Positions 24,579-32,201 of a stretch of 32,201 bases of DNA are shown piece by piece. The stretch is from Phormidium sp. FACHB-1136. Its GTDB lineage: Bacteria > Cyanobacteriota > Cyanobacteriia > Phormidesmidales > Phormidesmidaceae. The stretch covers positions 1 to 32,201 of the forward strand of contig NZ_JACJRS010000065.1 in assembly GCF_014697375.1 (NCBI RefSeq), read 5' to 3'. The notes beneath the pieces were generated by a model. The model was not told the origin of the DNA. It did no database searches and worked only from the letters and a program-made list of their open reading frames with translations. Made by a program: the position numbers and the translations under genes. The stretch's first letter is position 1. Every line of letters starts with the position of its first letter.

Positions 24579-25250
24579 ATGACTACTACCGTCAGGCCCG
24601 TGCCCCGTTCCGATCCCACGACCAGCCCAATTATCGACATGGGGTTTACGGCGGAGCCCTTTCCGGCCAATACCCACATGTGCTACATCTTCAACGATGA
24701 GGATGAACGGCGCGAGGTGATCGCCCGTTATACCAACAGCGGCATTACCAGTGAGGAATTGGTGGGCTATTTTGCCGACCTGGATAATGCTGACTTGCTG
24801 GAAGAATACCTCCTGTCTATTGGCATTCATCCCCCCGATGCCAGCCACCGAGACCATGTGATGTTCTGCCCCGCCCATACGGTGTATTGCCCCGATGGCC
24901 ACTTTACGGCCAAGGAGATGATTCGCCGACTCAAAGCCCTCCATCACACCTGCCAAGAGCACCATTGGCCGAATGTGCGGGTGACGGGGGAAATGTCCTG
25001 GGCGCTGTCTCCCCACATTACCGGGGCCGAAGAACTGGTGGAGTACGAGTCGCGCCTCAACTTGCTGATGGAAACCCATCCCCTTACGGCGATTTGTCAG
25101 TACGATGCCAATCGGTTTGATGGGGCCACCCTGTTTGAGATTCTTCAGGTGCATCCGATGATGGTGGTGCGTGGCCAAATCGTCCGCAACCCCTACTACC
25201 TCCCTCCCGAAGAGTTCCTGACCCGCCACGGATTGCCCCTCAATGGCTAA
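24579..25250 (+). CDS. MEDS-domain (DcmR-like sensory) protein
   Basis: This 223-residue protein resembles the MEDS domain (methanogen/methylotroph DcmR sensory), a RecA/KaiC-related fold lacking an active NTP site. Supporting segments are HMCYIFNDEDERREVIARYT, FADLDNADLLEEYLL, GEMSWAL (in place of the usual GEMSW motif, conserved here) and the late YDANRFDGATLFEILQVHP. No Walker A is present. The start at ATG 24579 has AGGAG 7 bases before it, while a GTG at 24549 has none. Its stop overlaps the start of the next gene by 8 bases, implying translational coupling with the GGDEF-EAL protein. MEDS is commonly found as a sensor beside signalling outputs, so it probably senses a small ligand and feeds c-di-GMP output. 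Confidence 0.75.
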   Translation: MTTTVRPVPRSDPTTSPIIDMGFTAEPFPANTHMCYIFNDEDERREVIARYTNSGITSEELVGYFADLDNADLLEEYLLSIGIHPPDASHRDHVMFCPAHTVYCPDGHFTAKEMIRRLKALHHTCQEHHWPNVRVTGEMSWALSPHITGAEELVEYESRLNLLMETHPLTAICQYDANRFDGATLFEILQVHPMMVVRGQIVRNPYYLPPEEFLTRHGLPLNG

Positions 25251-27825
25251 CCCTGCCTCTGCCCCTGTTTCGGCCCGACCCGATGTGTTAGGTCGCCTGT
25301 TGGTGATTCCCAGCATGTTGGAGGTGCTGCCCGATCCAGGGGCGATGGCCGTCTTTTTGGGGGCCGCCCTACAGGGAATACCGGGGGTGGCCCAGGCCAG
25401 CCTGTGCGTGGAGGGGATTACCTATCCCAACCTCGGCCCAGAGGTTCCCAAGCCCTGTGGCTGCGCCCCCATCGTTTTTTCTCAACAGACCTTTCCCCTC
25501 AGTAGCCCTCGCCATCGGTATGGCGATCTGCGCTTGGAACTAGAGGATGAGAACGCCTTTCAGGTCTATCGACCCTATGTCAGCAATATTGCCAATATTG
25601 TGGCTACGGTGCTGGAAAACCGAGCTTTTTTTCGGGATATCTCTGAAAAAAACCGCTGTCTTCAGGATTTGCTGACCCACCTAGAGGAACGGGTGGAGGA
25701 GCGCACCCAGGAATTAACCGCTGAGGTGGCCCGACGCCAACAGTTGGAGCAGGAACTCCGGGCCAGCAACGAAGAACTGGAGCTGGCCGCCAGCGTTTTT
25801 ACCCACGCCCGCGAAGGCATTTTGATTACCGATGCCCAGGGCACCATCCTAGAGGTGAACACCGCCTTCACCCACATCACCGGATATTCCCGCGAGGAAG
25901 TGCTAGGCCGCAATCCCCGCCTGCTCAAGTCGGGCCTACAAGATGCCACCTTTTATCGGGCCATGTGGCGCAGCCTCATCGATCAGGGCCACTGGTGCGG
26001 TGAGATTTGGAACCGCCGCCGGAATGGCGAGATCTATGCCGAAATGCTGACCATTAGCGCCGTGCGCAATGCCAAGGGCCAAACCCAGCGCTATGTGGCC
26101 CTGTTTTCTAACATTACCCTGCAAAAAATTCATCAGCAGGAACTCGAACATATCGCCCACTACGACGCCCTCACGAACCTGCCAAATCGTACCCTGCTGG
26201 CCGACCGGATGCACCAAGCCATGGCCCAATCCATGCGCCAGCATCAGCCGATCACGGTGGCCTACATCGACCTCGATGGCTTTAAAGCAATCAACGATTC
26301 CCACGGTCACGAAGCTGGGGATTATTTGTTGATTACAGTGGCCAATCGCATGGCTGGCGTGCTGCGGGAGGAGGACACCCTGGCTCGGTTGGGGGGGGAT
26401 GAATTTGTGGCGGTCTTGATCAATACGGGCACCCTAGCCACCAGCCAGCCCATTTTCCATCGCCTGCTGGCGGCGGCGGCCCAGCCCGTGCGGTGGGGTT
26501 CCGAAACCCTGCAAGTCTCGGCCAGTCTGGGAGCCACTTTCTATCCCCAACCCGAGGCCATTGACGCCGACCAACTCCTGCGACAGGCCGATCAGGCTAT
26601 GTACCAGGCCAAACTGTCTGGCAAAAACCGCTACCACCTGTTCGATGCCGAAGCCGCCCGCAGCGACCGCCATCGCCATGCCAGCCTCGATCAGATCCGG
26701 CAGGCTCTCGCGCAGGATCAGTTTGTGCTCTACTACCAACCCAAGGTCAACATGGGCACGGGCCAGGTTTTAGGGGTTGAAGCGCTCATTCGTTGGCAGC
26801 ACCCCGACCAAGGGCTGCTTCTGCCGGGACAGTTTCTCCCCGCCCTGGCCGAACATCCCCTCGCCACCGATGTCGGGGAATGGGTCTTGGAAACGGCCTT
26901 GGCCCAGTTGGCCCAGTGGCACGGGGCGGGCCTACCCCTCACGGTGAGTGTGAACCTAGGAACCCAACACCTACAAGAACCCGACTTCATGGCCCGCCTG
27001 AACTGTCGCTTAGCTAACTACCCGGCCTCCCTGGCCCACCATTTAGAACTTGAGGTGCTAGAAACCAGTGCCCTGAAAGATCTCGACCACATCGCCGAGG
27101 TGATGGAAGCCTGTCAGGCGATGGGGGTGCAGTTTGCCCTGGATGACTTCGGCACGGGGCCGTCCTCCCTCGCTCACCTGAAGCATTTGCCTGCGGCCCA
27201 GGTCAAAATCGATCAGAGCTTCGTCGGCAATATGCTGGTGAACCCCCAAGACCTGGCTATCATCGAAGGCGTGATTGACCTAGCCCAGGTTTTTCAGCGG
27301 CAAGTGGTGGCCGAAGGGGTAGAAACCCTGGCCCACGGCAACCTACTCCTGCAACTCGGCTGCGAACTCGCCCAGGGCTACAGCATTGCCCGACCCATGC
27401 CCGCTGTGGATCTGCTGGCTTGGCTGGAGGACTGGCATGCCGCCCCTACATGGCAGCGTCAGCACCCCCTCAACCACGATGATTGGCCCCTGCTCTTTGC
27501 CCATCTCGAAATTGCCGCCTGGATCAAAGCCCTCACCGCCCTGCGCCAGGAAACGGTTCCACGTTGCGGCCCTCCCCTCCCCGCTAGCCCCTCCCTACGC
27601 CTAGAACGTTGGTTCCATGGCCCCGGCAAACAACGCTATGGCCAGCACCCCCATTTCCAAAAGGCCCAACATCTCTATCAAACCCTCGCCCAACTGGGTC
27701 AGCGCCGCCCCAGTCAGCCCCTCAACGAATCCCTCACCAAGGCCAACATTCAACAAGTCCGCCAGATTCAACGGGAGCTGCTGGGCTACCTCAAAGCCCT
27801 GGGACACCTCAGCCACCGCTTCTAG
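25243..27825 (+). CDS. GAF-like-PAS-GGDEF-EAL protein with degenerate CZB-like tail
   Basis: This is an 860-residue c-di-GMP enzyme. Order: GAF-like N-terminal region about 15-130; coiled coil about 132-182 (LEERVEERTQELTAEVARRQ); PAS about 185-295; GGDEF with intact GGDEF 384-388 and RxxD inhibitory site 375-378; EAL with E513, N571, E604, D634-D635, K655, E691 and Q711. Both activities look possible. Residues about 745-855 form a helical tail with RLERWFHGPGKQRYGQHPHF, like the CZB (chemoreceptor zinc-binding) domain. The usual zinc Cys is Leu here and one His appears missing, so zinc binding is doubtful. Its start lies inside the MEDS gene (8-base overlap), so the pair is probably one signalling unit. 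The CZB assignment is my inference from motif spacing. Confidence 0.9.
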   Translation: MANPASAPVSARPDVLGRLLVIPSMLEVLPDPGAMAVFLGAALQGIPGVAQASLCVEGITYPNLGPEVPKPCGCAPIVFSQQTFPLSSPRHRYGDLRLELEDENAFQVYRPYVSNIANIVATVLENRAFFRDISEKNRCLQDLLTHLEERVEERTQELTAEVARRQQLEQELRASNEELELAASVFTHAREGILITDAQGTILEVNTAFTHITGYSREEVLGRNPRLLKSGLQDATFYRAMWRSLIDQGHWCGEIWNRRRNGEIYAEMLTISAVRNAKGQTQRYVALFSNITLQKIHQQELEHIAHYDALTNLPNRTLLADRMHQAMAQSMRQHQPITVAYIDLDGFKAINDSHGHEAGDYLLITVANRMAGVLREEDTLARLGGDEFVAVLINTGTLATSQPIFHRLLAAAAQPVRWGSETLQVSASLGATFYPQPEAIDADQLLRQADQAMYQAKLSGKNRYHLFDAEAARSDRHRHASLDQIRQALAQDQFVLYYQPKVNMGTGQVLGVEALIRWQHPDQGLLLPGQFLPALAEHPLATDVGEWVLETALAQLAQWHGAGLPLTVSVNLGTQHLQEPDFMARLNCRLANYPASLAHHLELEVLETSALKDLDHIAEVMEACQAMGVQFALDDFGTGPSSLAHLKHLPAAQVKIDQSFVGNMLVNPQDLAIIEGVIDLAQVFQRQVVAEGVETLAHGNLLLQLGCELAQGYSIARPMPAVDLLAWLEDWHAAPTWQRQHPLNHDDWPLLFAHLEIAAWIKALTALRQETVPRCGPPLPASPSLRLERWFHGPGKQRYGQHPHFQKAQHLYQTLAQLGQRRPSQPLNESLTKANIQQVRQIQRELLGYLKALGHLSHRF

Positions 27826-27837
27826 CCTCGCTACCTC

Positions 27838-27906
27838 CAACCGTAGGGACGAGGTCTCCTCGCCCACGGATAATACCGGGGGTAAGCGAGCCGGATTCAG
27901 GATGAA
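27838..27906 (+). repeat. ~110 bp interspersed repeat, right-half copy
   Basis: This holds the central GGGACGAGG-TCT-CCTCGCCC hairpin and the right end GAGCCGGATTCAGGATGA, but not the left third. It lies directly after the GGDEF-EAL stop codon and before the ftsH terminator. Confidence 0.75.
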
Positions 27907-27916
27907 TTGGCCATAA

Positions 27917-27948
27917 AGAAAGGCCCGCCTGGGTAGACGAGCCTTTCT
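27917..27948 (-). terminator. Intrinsic terminator of ftsH
   Basis: AGAAAGGC (27917-27924) pairs with GCCTTTCT (27941-27948). Read leftward the hairpin is followed by TTTCTTTATG, a reasonable U-rich tail, 40 bases after the ftsH stop. It may serve the convergent GGDEF-EAL gene as well. Confidence 0.65.
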
Positions 27949-27987
27949 GCACTATGGAGTCAACCAGACTACATCGGCCTAGACACC

Positions 27988-29874
27988 CTACAGTTGGGGT
28001 ACAAACTGCTGCTTATCGGGGACGACGGTGTATTCCGACACGATTTGGCGCAGTTCGTCGCCGTCGATGGTTTCCCGTTCCACCAGCAGATCCACCAGGC
28101 GGTCAATCAGCGCCCGGTTGTCGCGCATGAGGCGTTTGGCCTCTTCGTAGCACTGGTCTACGATGACGCGCACCTGGGCATCGATGCGGGAGGACACTTC
28201 CTCGGAATATTCCGAGCGGGAGAGCCAGTCGCGACCGAGGAACACTTCGCCCTGGGAGCTTTCTAGGGACAGCGGCCCCAGGTCAGACATCCCGAAGCGC
28301 GTCACCATCTGGCGGGCCATGTTTGAGACCTGCTGGAGGTCGTTTCCGGCCCCGGTGGTGACTTCGGCATCGCCAAAGATCACGTCCTCAGCGGCACGGC
28401 CCCCCAAGGCTCCGGTAATGCGGGCCAGGATTTGGGCGCGGGAGATCAGCATTTGCTCTTCGCTGGGGGTGAACCAGGTTAAGCCTTGGGCCTGTCCACG
28501 GGGAATCAGCGTCACCTTTTGCACGGGGTCGTGATCTTTGACCAGGGTGCCGACGATGGCATGGCCAATTTCGTGGTAGGCAATCAGGCGCTTGCTCTTG
28601 CTGTCCACCAGGGGGGTACCCTCCATCCCGGCGATGACCCGATCCACGGCAGCGTCAATTTCGGCCATGGTGATGGCGTCCTTGCGGCGGCGGGCGGTGA
28701 GAATGGCGGCTTCGTTCAGCAGGTTAGCCAGGTCGGCCCCGGTGAAACCGGGAGTGCGGCGGGCGATAGCTTCCAAGGAAATGTCCTCGGCCAGCTTTTT
28801 GTTGCGGGCGTGGACTTCCAGCACCTCGATGCGGCCTTTGATATCGGGGGGATCCACCGTCACCTGACGGTCGAAGCGACCGGGACGCAGCAGGGCGGAA
28901 TCGAGCACATCGACGCGGTTGGTGGCGGCGATGATGATAATCCCAGTGTTGCCCTCAAAGCCGTCCATTTCGGTCAGCAATTGGTTGAGGGTTTGTTCCC
29001 GTTCGTCGTTGCCGCCGCCGATGCCTGCGCCCCGCTGACGACCCACGGCGTCAATTTCATCGATAAAGATGATGCAAGGGGCATTGTCCTTAGCCTTTTT
29101 GAACAGGTCGCGGACGCGGGAGGCACCCACACCAACGAACATTTCCACAAACTCAGAGCCAGAGATGGAGAAGAAGGGCACCCCGGCTTCCCCGGCAATG
29201 GCCTTGGCCAGCAGGGTTTTCCCAGTTCCGGGAGGGCCAACCAGCAGCACGCCCTTGGGAATGCGGGCACCGATAGCGGTGAAGCGCTCAGGCTTCTTCA
29301 GGAAGGTGACCACCTCTTGCAGTTCTTCCTTGGCTTCGTCAATCCCGGCCACATCGTCGAACATGACCCCGGTTTTGGCTTCCATCATGAAGCGGGCCTT
29401 GGATTTGCCAAAGCTCATGGCTTGGCCAGGGCCACCCGCCCCACCGCCAGAGCGACGGAACAAAAAGAACAATCCACCAATCAATAGTAGGGGGAACAGC
29501 AGATTGCCTAGGGCACCCACCAGCGCCCCATCGTTGCGGGGGGGGTGAGAATCTAGGCTGATGTTGGATTCCCGCAGGCGGCTGACCAGGTCGGGGGAGT
29601 TGCCGGGGAGATCCACCCGCCAGCGCTGCAAGCGGTTGTCAAGCTCAGGATCGACGGCTTCGATGATAGCGGTGCGGCCCCCGTCATACAGATCCACCGC
29701 TGTCACCCGTCCGGCATCCAGATAGTCAAGAAAGCGGCCATAGGTCATGCGGGTGCTGGCCGCGTTGCGACCCATATCAGCCGGAGCACCGGAAAAGGCC
29801 CCCTGCCACAGGAAGAACCCTACAACCAACAACGGCAGGGTCCAGAGTAGGACGACTCGCCAAGAAAATTTCAT
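27988..29874 (-). CDS. ftsH: ATP-dependent zinc metalloprotease FtsH
   Basis: This is a membrane-anchored AAA+ protease. In cyanobacteria, FtsH complexes degrade damaged photosystem II D1 and other membrane proteins. From ATG 29874 it has 628 residues. A TTG two codons earlier is possible. TM1 is about residues 7-26 and TM2 about 117-140, flanking a lumenal/periplasmic loop. Walker A GPPGTGKT is about 213-220 and Walker B IIFIDEID about 268-275. A second-region-of-homology block reads RPGRFDRQV. The M41 zinc site is HEIGH about 434-438, with the later Asp ligand in [10 protein letters not shown]. All catalytic elements are present. Cyanobacteria carry several FtsH paralogues, and I cannot say which of FtsH1-4 this is. 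GAGG lies about 10 bases before the ATG. The leader holds three 15-bp repeats. Confidence 0.97.
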   Translation of the reverse strand: MKFSWRVVLLWTLPLLVVGFFLWQGAFSGAPADMGRNAASTRMTYGRFLDYLDAGRVTAVDLYDGGRTAIIEAVDPELDNRLQRWRVDLPGNSPDLVSRLRESNISLDSHPPRNDGALVGALGNLLFPLLLIGGLFFLFRRSGGGAGGPGQAMSFGKSKARFMMEAKTGVMFDDVAGIDEAKEELQEVVTFLKKPERFTAIGARIPKGVLLVGPPGTGKTLLAKAIAGEAGVPFFSISGSEFVEMFVGVGASRVRDLFKKAKDNAPCIIFIDEIDAVGRQRGAGIGGGNDEREQTLNQLLTEMDGFEGNTGIIIIAATNRVDVLDSALLRPGRFDRQVTVDPPDIKGRIEVLEVHARNKKLAEDISLEAIARRTPGFTGADLANLLNEAAILTARRRKDAITMAEIDAAVDRVIAGMEGTPLVDSKSKRLIAYHEIGHAIVGTLVKDHDPVQKVTLIPRGQAQGLTWFTPSEEQMLISRAQILARITGALGGRAAEDVIFGDAEVTTGAGNDLQQVSNMARQMVTRFGMSDLGPLSLESSQGEVFLGRDWLSRSEYSEEVSSRIDAQVRVIVDQCYEEAKRLMRDNRALIDRLVDLLVERETIDGDELRQIVSEYTVVPDKQQFVPQL

Positions 29875-29894
29875 AACCAATGGCCTCTATTCAC

Positions 29895-29939
29895 GACTTG
29901 CAATGATTCGGCTTGTACAGATTTGACTTGCACAGATTT
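29895..29939 (-). repeat. Three tandem 15-bp repeats in the ftsH leader
   Basis: On the minus strand the units are AAATCTGTGCAAGTC, AAATCTGTACAAGCC and GAATCATTGCAAGTC, back to back, ending 20 bases before the ftsH ATG. They are either part of the 5' leader or sites just at the promoter. They share a core of (A/G)AATC-n4-CAAG(T/C)C. Confidence 0.7.
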
Positions 29940-29985
29940 ATCGGCGTTGACTAAATCAAAGTATGAGACGAAATCTTTACTTAAT

Positions 29986-30216
29986 TTAACGTAACCTGCG
30001 GAACTGGGGCAAACGATGGCCTGGAGATTGGTCTGATTTTTGACCTTTGGCCCAGAAACCAGCCCCAGACCCACCGAGGTGGGGGGTGTAGCGTTGATGA
30101 AAAGGCAGCATTTCCCAGGCCGATCGGGCGCTCTGAACCGGACTCACAAGCCAGTCTGGCCCCTCCATTCTAGGCTCCCACAAGGCGCTGGCCGTCACGT
30201 CAAGAAAGCTTGTCAT
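29986..30216 (-). CDS. Possible small hypothetical protein upstream of ftsH
   Basis: A 76-residue frame from ATG 30216 (open further to a GTG at 30246) has amino-acid and codon composition like the neighbouring genes, for example SARSAWEMLPFHQRYTPH and GGSGAGFWAKGQ. No other gene overlaps it. There is no clear ribosome-binding site, no recognised domain and no TM segment. If real, it is a Trp- and Gly-rich small protein transcribed toward ftsH, 111 bases away. It could instead be chance in GC-rich DNA. Confidence 0.4.
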   Translation of the reverse strand: MTSFLDVTASALWEPRMEGPDWLVSPVQSARSAWEMLPFHQRYTPHLGGSGAGFWAKGQKSDQSPGHRLPQFRRLR

Positions 30217-30329
30217 TCGCTGTGTTGGGTCGGGAGATCTTGGCACGGGACGGTGAATTGGGCTTAAGATTCCCTACGTAACGCCTGCGTGCATAGCGTT
30301 CATCCCAGCGATTGTCTAAAGGTTTTGGC

Positions 30330-31721
30330 ATGGCACAACTGACCCCGAACTCTAGCTACAGCCTCAGTTTGCGATTGAAAATTCCCAACCGGGCGGGGAT
30401 GTTGGCCCGCATCACCCAGGCCATTGCCGATGCCGGGGGCAACCTCGGCGACTTAACCCTGATCAGCCGCAGCCGCCATAGTCTGGTTCGGGTACTCCAT
30501 GTCGATGCCTCCAGCGAAGACCATGTGGAGGACATTGTGAATGCGGTCAAGGCCGTTGAAGACATTGAGATTCTAGAGATTTGTGATCGCACCTTCCAAA
30601 TCCACGAGGGCGGCAAAATCAGCGTGGAAAGCAAGCTGGAGCTCAACAACCAGGACGATCTAGCCATGGCCTACACCCCTGGGGTGGGGCGGGTGTGTTT
30701 GGAAATTGCCGAACATCCCGACCGGGTGTTTGACCTGACGATTAAGGGCAACACCATTGCCATTGTCACCGATGGCAGTGCCGTGCTGGGCTTGGGCAAC
30801 CTTGGCCCCGCCGGAGCCCTGCCCGTGATGGAGGGCAAAGCGTTGTTGTTTAAGAAGTTTGCCGGACTAGATGCCTTCCCCATTTGCCTAGACACCCAGG
30901 ACACCGACGCCATTGTCACCGCCGTGAAGCAGTTGGCCCCGGTGTTTGGCGGCGTCAACCTAGAGGACATCAGCGCCCCCCGCTGCTTTGAAATCGAAGC
31001 CCGCCTGCGCAAGGAACTGGATATTCCCGTTTTCCACGACGACCAGCACGGCACCGCCATCGTTACCCTAGCGGCCTTGATCAACGCCCTGAAGCTGGTG
31101 AACAAAACCCTGCCCACGGTCAAAGTGGTGATCAACGGGGCCGGGGCTGCCGGGGTGGCCATCACCAAGCTGCTGCAACGGGCAGGGGCCAGCCGCATTG
31201 TCCTGTGCGATTCCAAGGGCATCCTCTCCCACAGCCGCGACGACCTCAACCCCCAAAAACGAGAGGTTGCCGTAGAGGACTCTGGCACCCTAGCCGATGC
31301 CATGGTGGGGGCCGATATTTTCCTGGGCGTGAGTGCGCCGGGGGTGGTGTCTGTGGCCATGGTGGAATCCATGGCCAAGGATCCCATCGTGTTTGCCATG
31401 GCCAACCCCATCCCCGAAATTCAGCCCGAATTAGTGGCCGACAAAGTGGCGGTGATGGCCACCGGACGCAGCGACTACCCCAACCAAATCAACAATGTGC
31501 TGGCCTTCCCCGGCGTCCTACGCGGTGCCCTAGACTGCCGCGCCCGTGAGATCACCCCCTCCATGTACCTAGAAGCCGCCCTAGCCATCGCCGATCTGGT
31601 CAGCCCCCAGGAACTCAACCGCGATCACATCATCCCCTCCGTATTTGATGATCGCGTCGCCAGTGCCGTCGCCTCCGCCGTCAAACACGCCGCCCGTGTG
31701 GATGGGGTGGCCCACAAATAG
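30330..31721 (+). CDS. Malic enzyme with N-terminal ACT domain
   Basis: This is a malate dehydrogenase (decarboxylating) that converts malate to pyruvate and CO2 with reduction of NAD(P)+. From ATG 30330 (AAAGG 7 bases upstream) it has 463 residues. A TTG at 30312 is less likely. Residues 10-85 form an ACT regulatory domain (LRLKIPNRAGMLARITQAIA, LGDLTLISRSRHS). The catalytic part shows the Tyr in AYTPGVGRVC, the TDGSAVLGLGNLGP loop, the metal/substrate block FHDDQHGTA, and the dinucleotide loop INGAGAAGVAI. ACT-bearing malic enzymes of this length are known in cyanobacteria such as Synechocystis. The ACT domain probably senses an amino acid or other small ligand. Cofactor preference cannot be stated with certainty. 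The gene is monocistronic by spacing. Confidence 0.95.
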   Translation: MAQLTPNSSYSLSLRLKIPNRAGMLARITQAIADAGGNLGDLTLISRSRHSLVRVLHVDASSEDHVEDIVNAVKAVEDIEILEICDRTFQIHEGGKISVESKLELNNQDDLAMAYTPGVGRVCLEIAEHPDRVFDLTIKGNTIAIVTDGSAVLGLGNLGPAGALPVMEGKALLFKKFAGLDAFPICLDTQDTDAIVTAVKQLAPVFGGVNLEDISAPRCFEIEARLRKELDIPVFHDDQHGTAIVTLAALINALKLVNKTLPTVKVVINGAGAAGVAITKLLQRAGASRIVLCDSKGILSHSRDDLNPQKREVAVEDSGTLADAMVGADIFLGVSAPGVVSVAMVESMAKDPIVFAMANPIPEIQPELVADKVAVMATGRSDYPNQINNVLAFPGVLRGALDCRAREITPSMYLEAALAIADLVSPQELNRDHIIPSVFDDRVASAVASAVKHAARVDGVAHK

Positions 31722-31736
31722 CCTTAGGAATGTGGA

Positions 31737-32058
31737 TTAAATAACCTGTACTTCTGGGACGGCAGTGTAGTTTCATTGTGGCAGGGCATCATCAAAGACA
31801 ATGGACATCGTAGATTTGAAGTCTTTGGCCACCTTTCGCCCGGTTTGGTAGGGCTTGTCGAGAATGGCGGCCAACACCTTCAGTCCGGTTCGTGTCGTCG
31901 TCCGGGCGATGAGGTCTCGAACTGTCTGAACCCGGTCGAAGATCATGCCTTGACAAGCTCGTGAGCCATGGGGAAACAGGCGATGCTCGATGGGGTTGTA
32001 CTTGGAGGTGTAGGGGGGGGTAGTGAGCGATACGAATCTCGATACCGAGGTCATTAAA
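31737..32058 (-). pseudogene. Decayed ISAzo13-family transposase, C-terminal remnant
   Basis: The minus-strand reading includes PPYTSKYNPIEHRLFPH, TTTRTGLKVLAAI and YQTGRKVAKDFKS, typical of the C-terminal end of ISAzo13-type transposases. Two lesions are visible. An eight-C run (plus-strand G's at 32013-32020) breaks the frame: upstream DLGIEIRIAHYPP reads in one frame and PPYTSKYN in the next, and removing one C joins them. A TGA at 31773-31775 replaces the expected TGG of the family's PxWNY ending, after which NYTAVP is still readable until a TAA at 31737. The N-terminal bulk of the gene is missing. The homology stops near 32058, where another insertion sequence begins. Confidence 0.8.
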
Positions 32059-32116
32059 CCTTATCGGAAATTGAGTGAGTAGAGTCAATAGCAGGAACAG
32101 CGACCAGGTAGAACCC

Positions 32117-32201
32117 ATGAAAATGACCTATGCCGAGTTGCGGACGAAGTCTCGGATGCTATGCCGTTTGACCGGACTGACGGGACAAGAGTTTGAGGCG
32201 T
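32117..32201 (+). CDS. IS5-type transposase, N-terminal start (cut by window edge)
   Basis: The last 85 bases open a frame that starts at ATG 32117 and reads MKMTYAELRTKSRMLCRLTG followed by LTGQEFEA. This resembles the N-terminal helix-turn-helix of IS5-group transposases (MxYxxLxxKPxxFxxLTGLTxxEF). The rest lies outside the window. The bases from about 32059 probably include the element's left end, but without the right end I cannot define its terminal inverted repeat. It appears to have inserted into the older ISAzo13 copy. Confidence 0.55.
   Translation, partial: MKMTYAELRTKSRMLCRLTGLTGQEFEA

Noticed and set aside
28486-29487. Long plus-strand frame (333 codons) opposite ftsH
   Set aside because: It is antisense to the conserved AAA and protease domains of FtsH. 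Its Gly/His/Gln-rich sequence is what GC-rich coding DNA gives on the opposite strand.
30312-30329. TTG start for the malic enzyme, adding six residues
   Set aside because: ATG 30330 has AAAGG at good spacing and gives the 463-residue length usual for the cyanobacterial enzyme.
1-32201. tRNA or rRNA genes
   Set aside because: I looked in the gene-free gaps for T-loop motifs (GTTCRANYC) with matching acceptor arms and saw none. A covariance-model scan would be decisive.

Overview
The window is a piece of a cyanobacterial chromosome. The evidence is a complete kaiA-kaiB-kaiC clock cluster, a DUF4327 protein, a phycobiliprotein-fold protein, an FtsH of cyanobacterial type and an ACT-domain malic enzyme. 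Coding DNA is GC-rich with C/G-rich third positions. I cannot name the genus. By eye I noticed no GCGATCGC (HIP1) octamer, which many cyanobacterial genomes carry in abundance.

Layout. 1-317: the tail of an AT-rich IS630-type transposase. 364-4718: a secreted M48 metalloprotease (-), a Rieske oxygenase (+), a K+ channel with RCK domain (+) and a DUF4327 protein (+). 4836-6256: an HxlR regulator (-), then a gene-poor, repeat-rich stretch with one doubtful small ORF and a strong terminator. 6257-12621, all minus: a phycobilisome-domain protein, a 1221-residue PAS/GAF/GGDEF/EAL protein and a CBS-histidine-kinase-like protein whose ATPase domain looks dead. 12848-15837: kaiA, then kaiBC under its own -10 box. 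15973-17569, minus: isoaspartyl peptidase/asparaginase and a secreted SH3-like protein. 18142-22711: adhE and lysS. 23032-27825: phzF-like and GNAT genes, then a MEDS-domain gene overlapping a GAF-PAS-GGDEF-EAL gene with a degenerate CZB-like tail. 27988-29874: ftsH (-). 30330-31721: malic enzyme (+). 31737-32201: a decayed ISAzo13-type transposase abutting the start of an IS5-type transposase.

Together the genes suggest a housekeeping region rich in signalling. The circadian oscillator sits beside a probable pseudokinase and a large c-di-GMP enzyme. A second c-di-GMP enzyme is translationally coupled to a MEDS sensor. AdhE and malic enzyme are central and fermentative carbon enzymes whose cyanobacterial relatives act mainly in dark or anoxic metabolism. 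Intergenic DNA is scattered with several families of palindromic repeats: one ~110 bp family in four copies, a GATC-ended MITE-like element, and a 65 bp element in two copies. I found no tRNA, rRNA, CRISPR array or recognisable defence system. The least-explained items are the CBS pseudokinase beside kaiABC, the MEDS/c-di-GMP pair with its metal-site-deficient CZB-like tail, and the ~110 bp repeat family.
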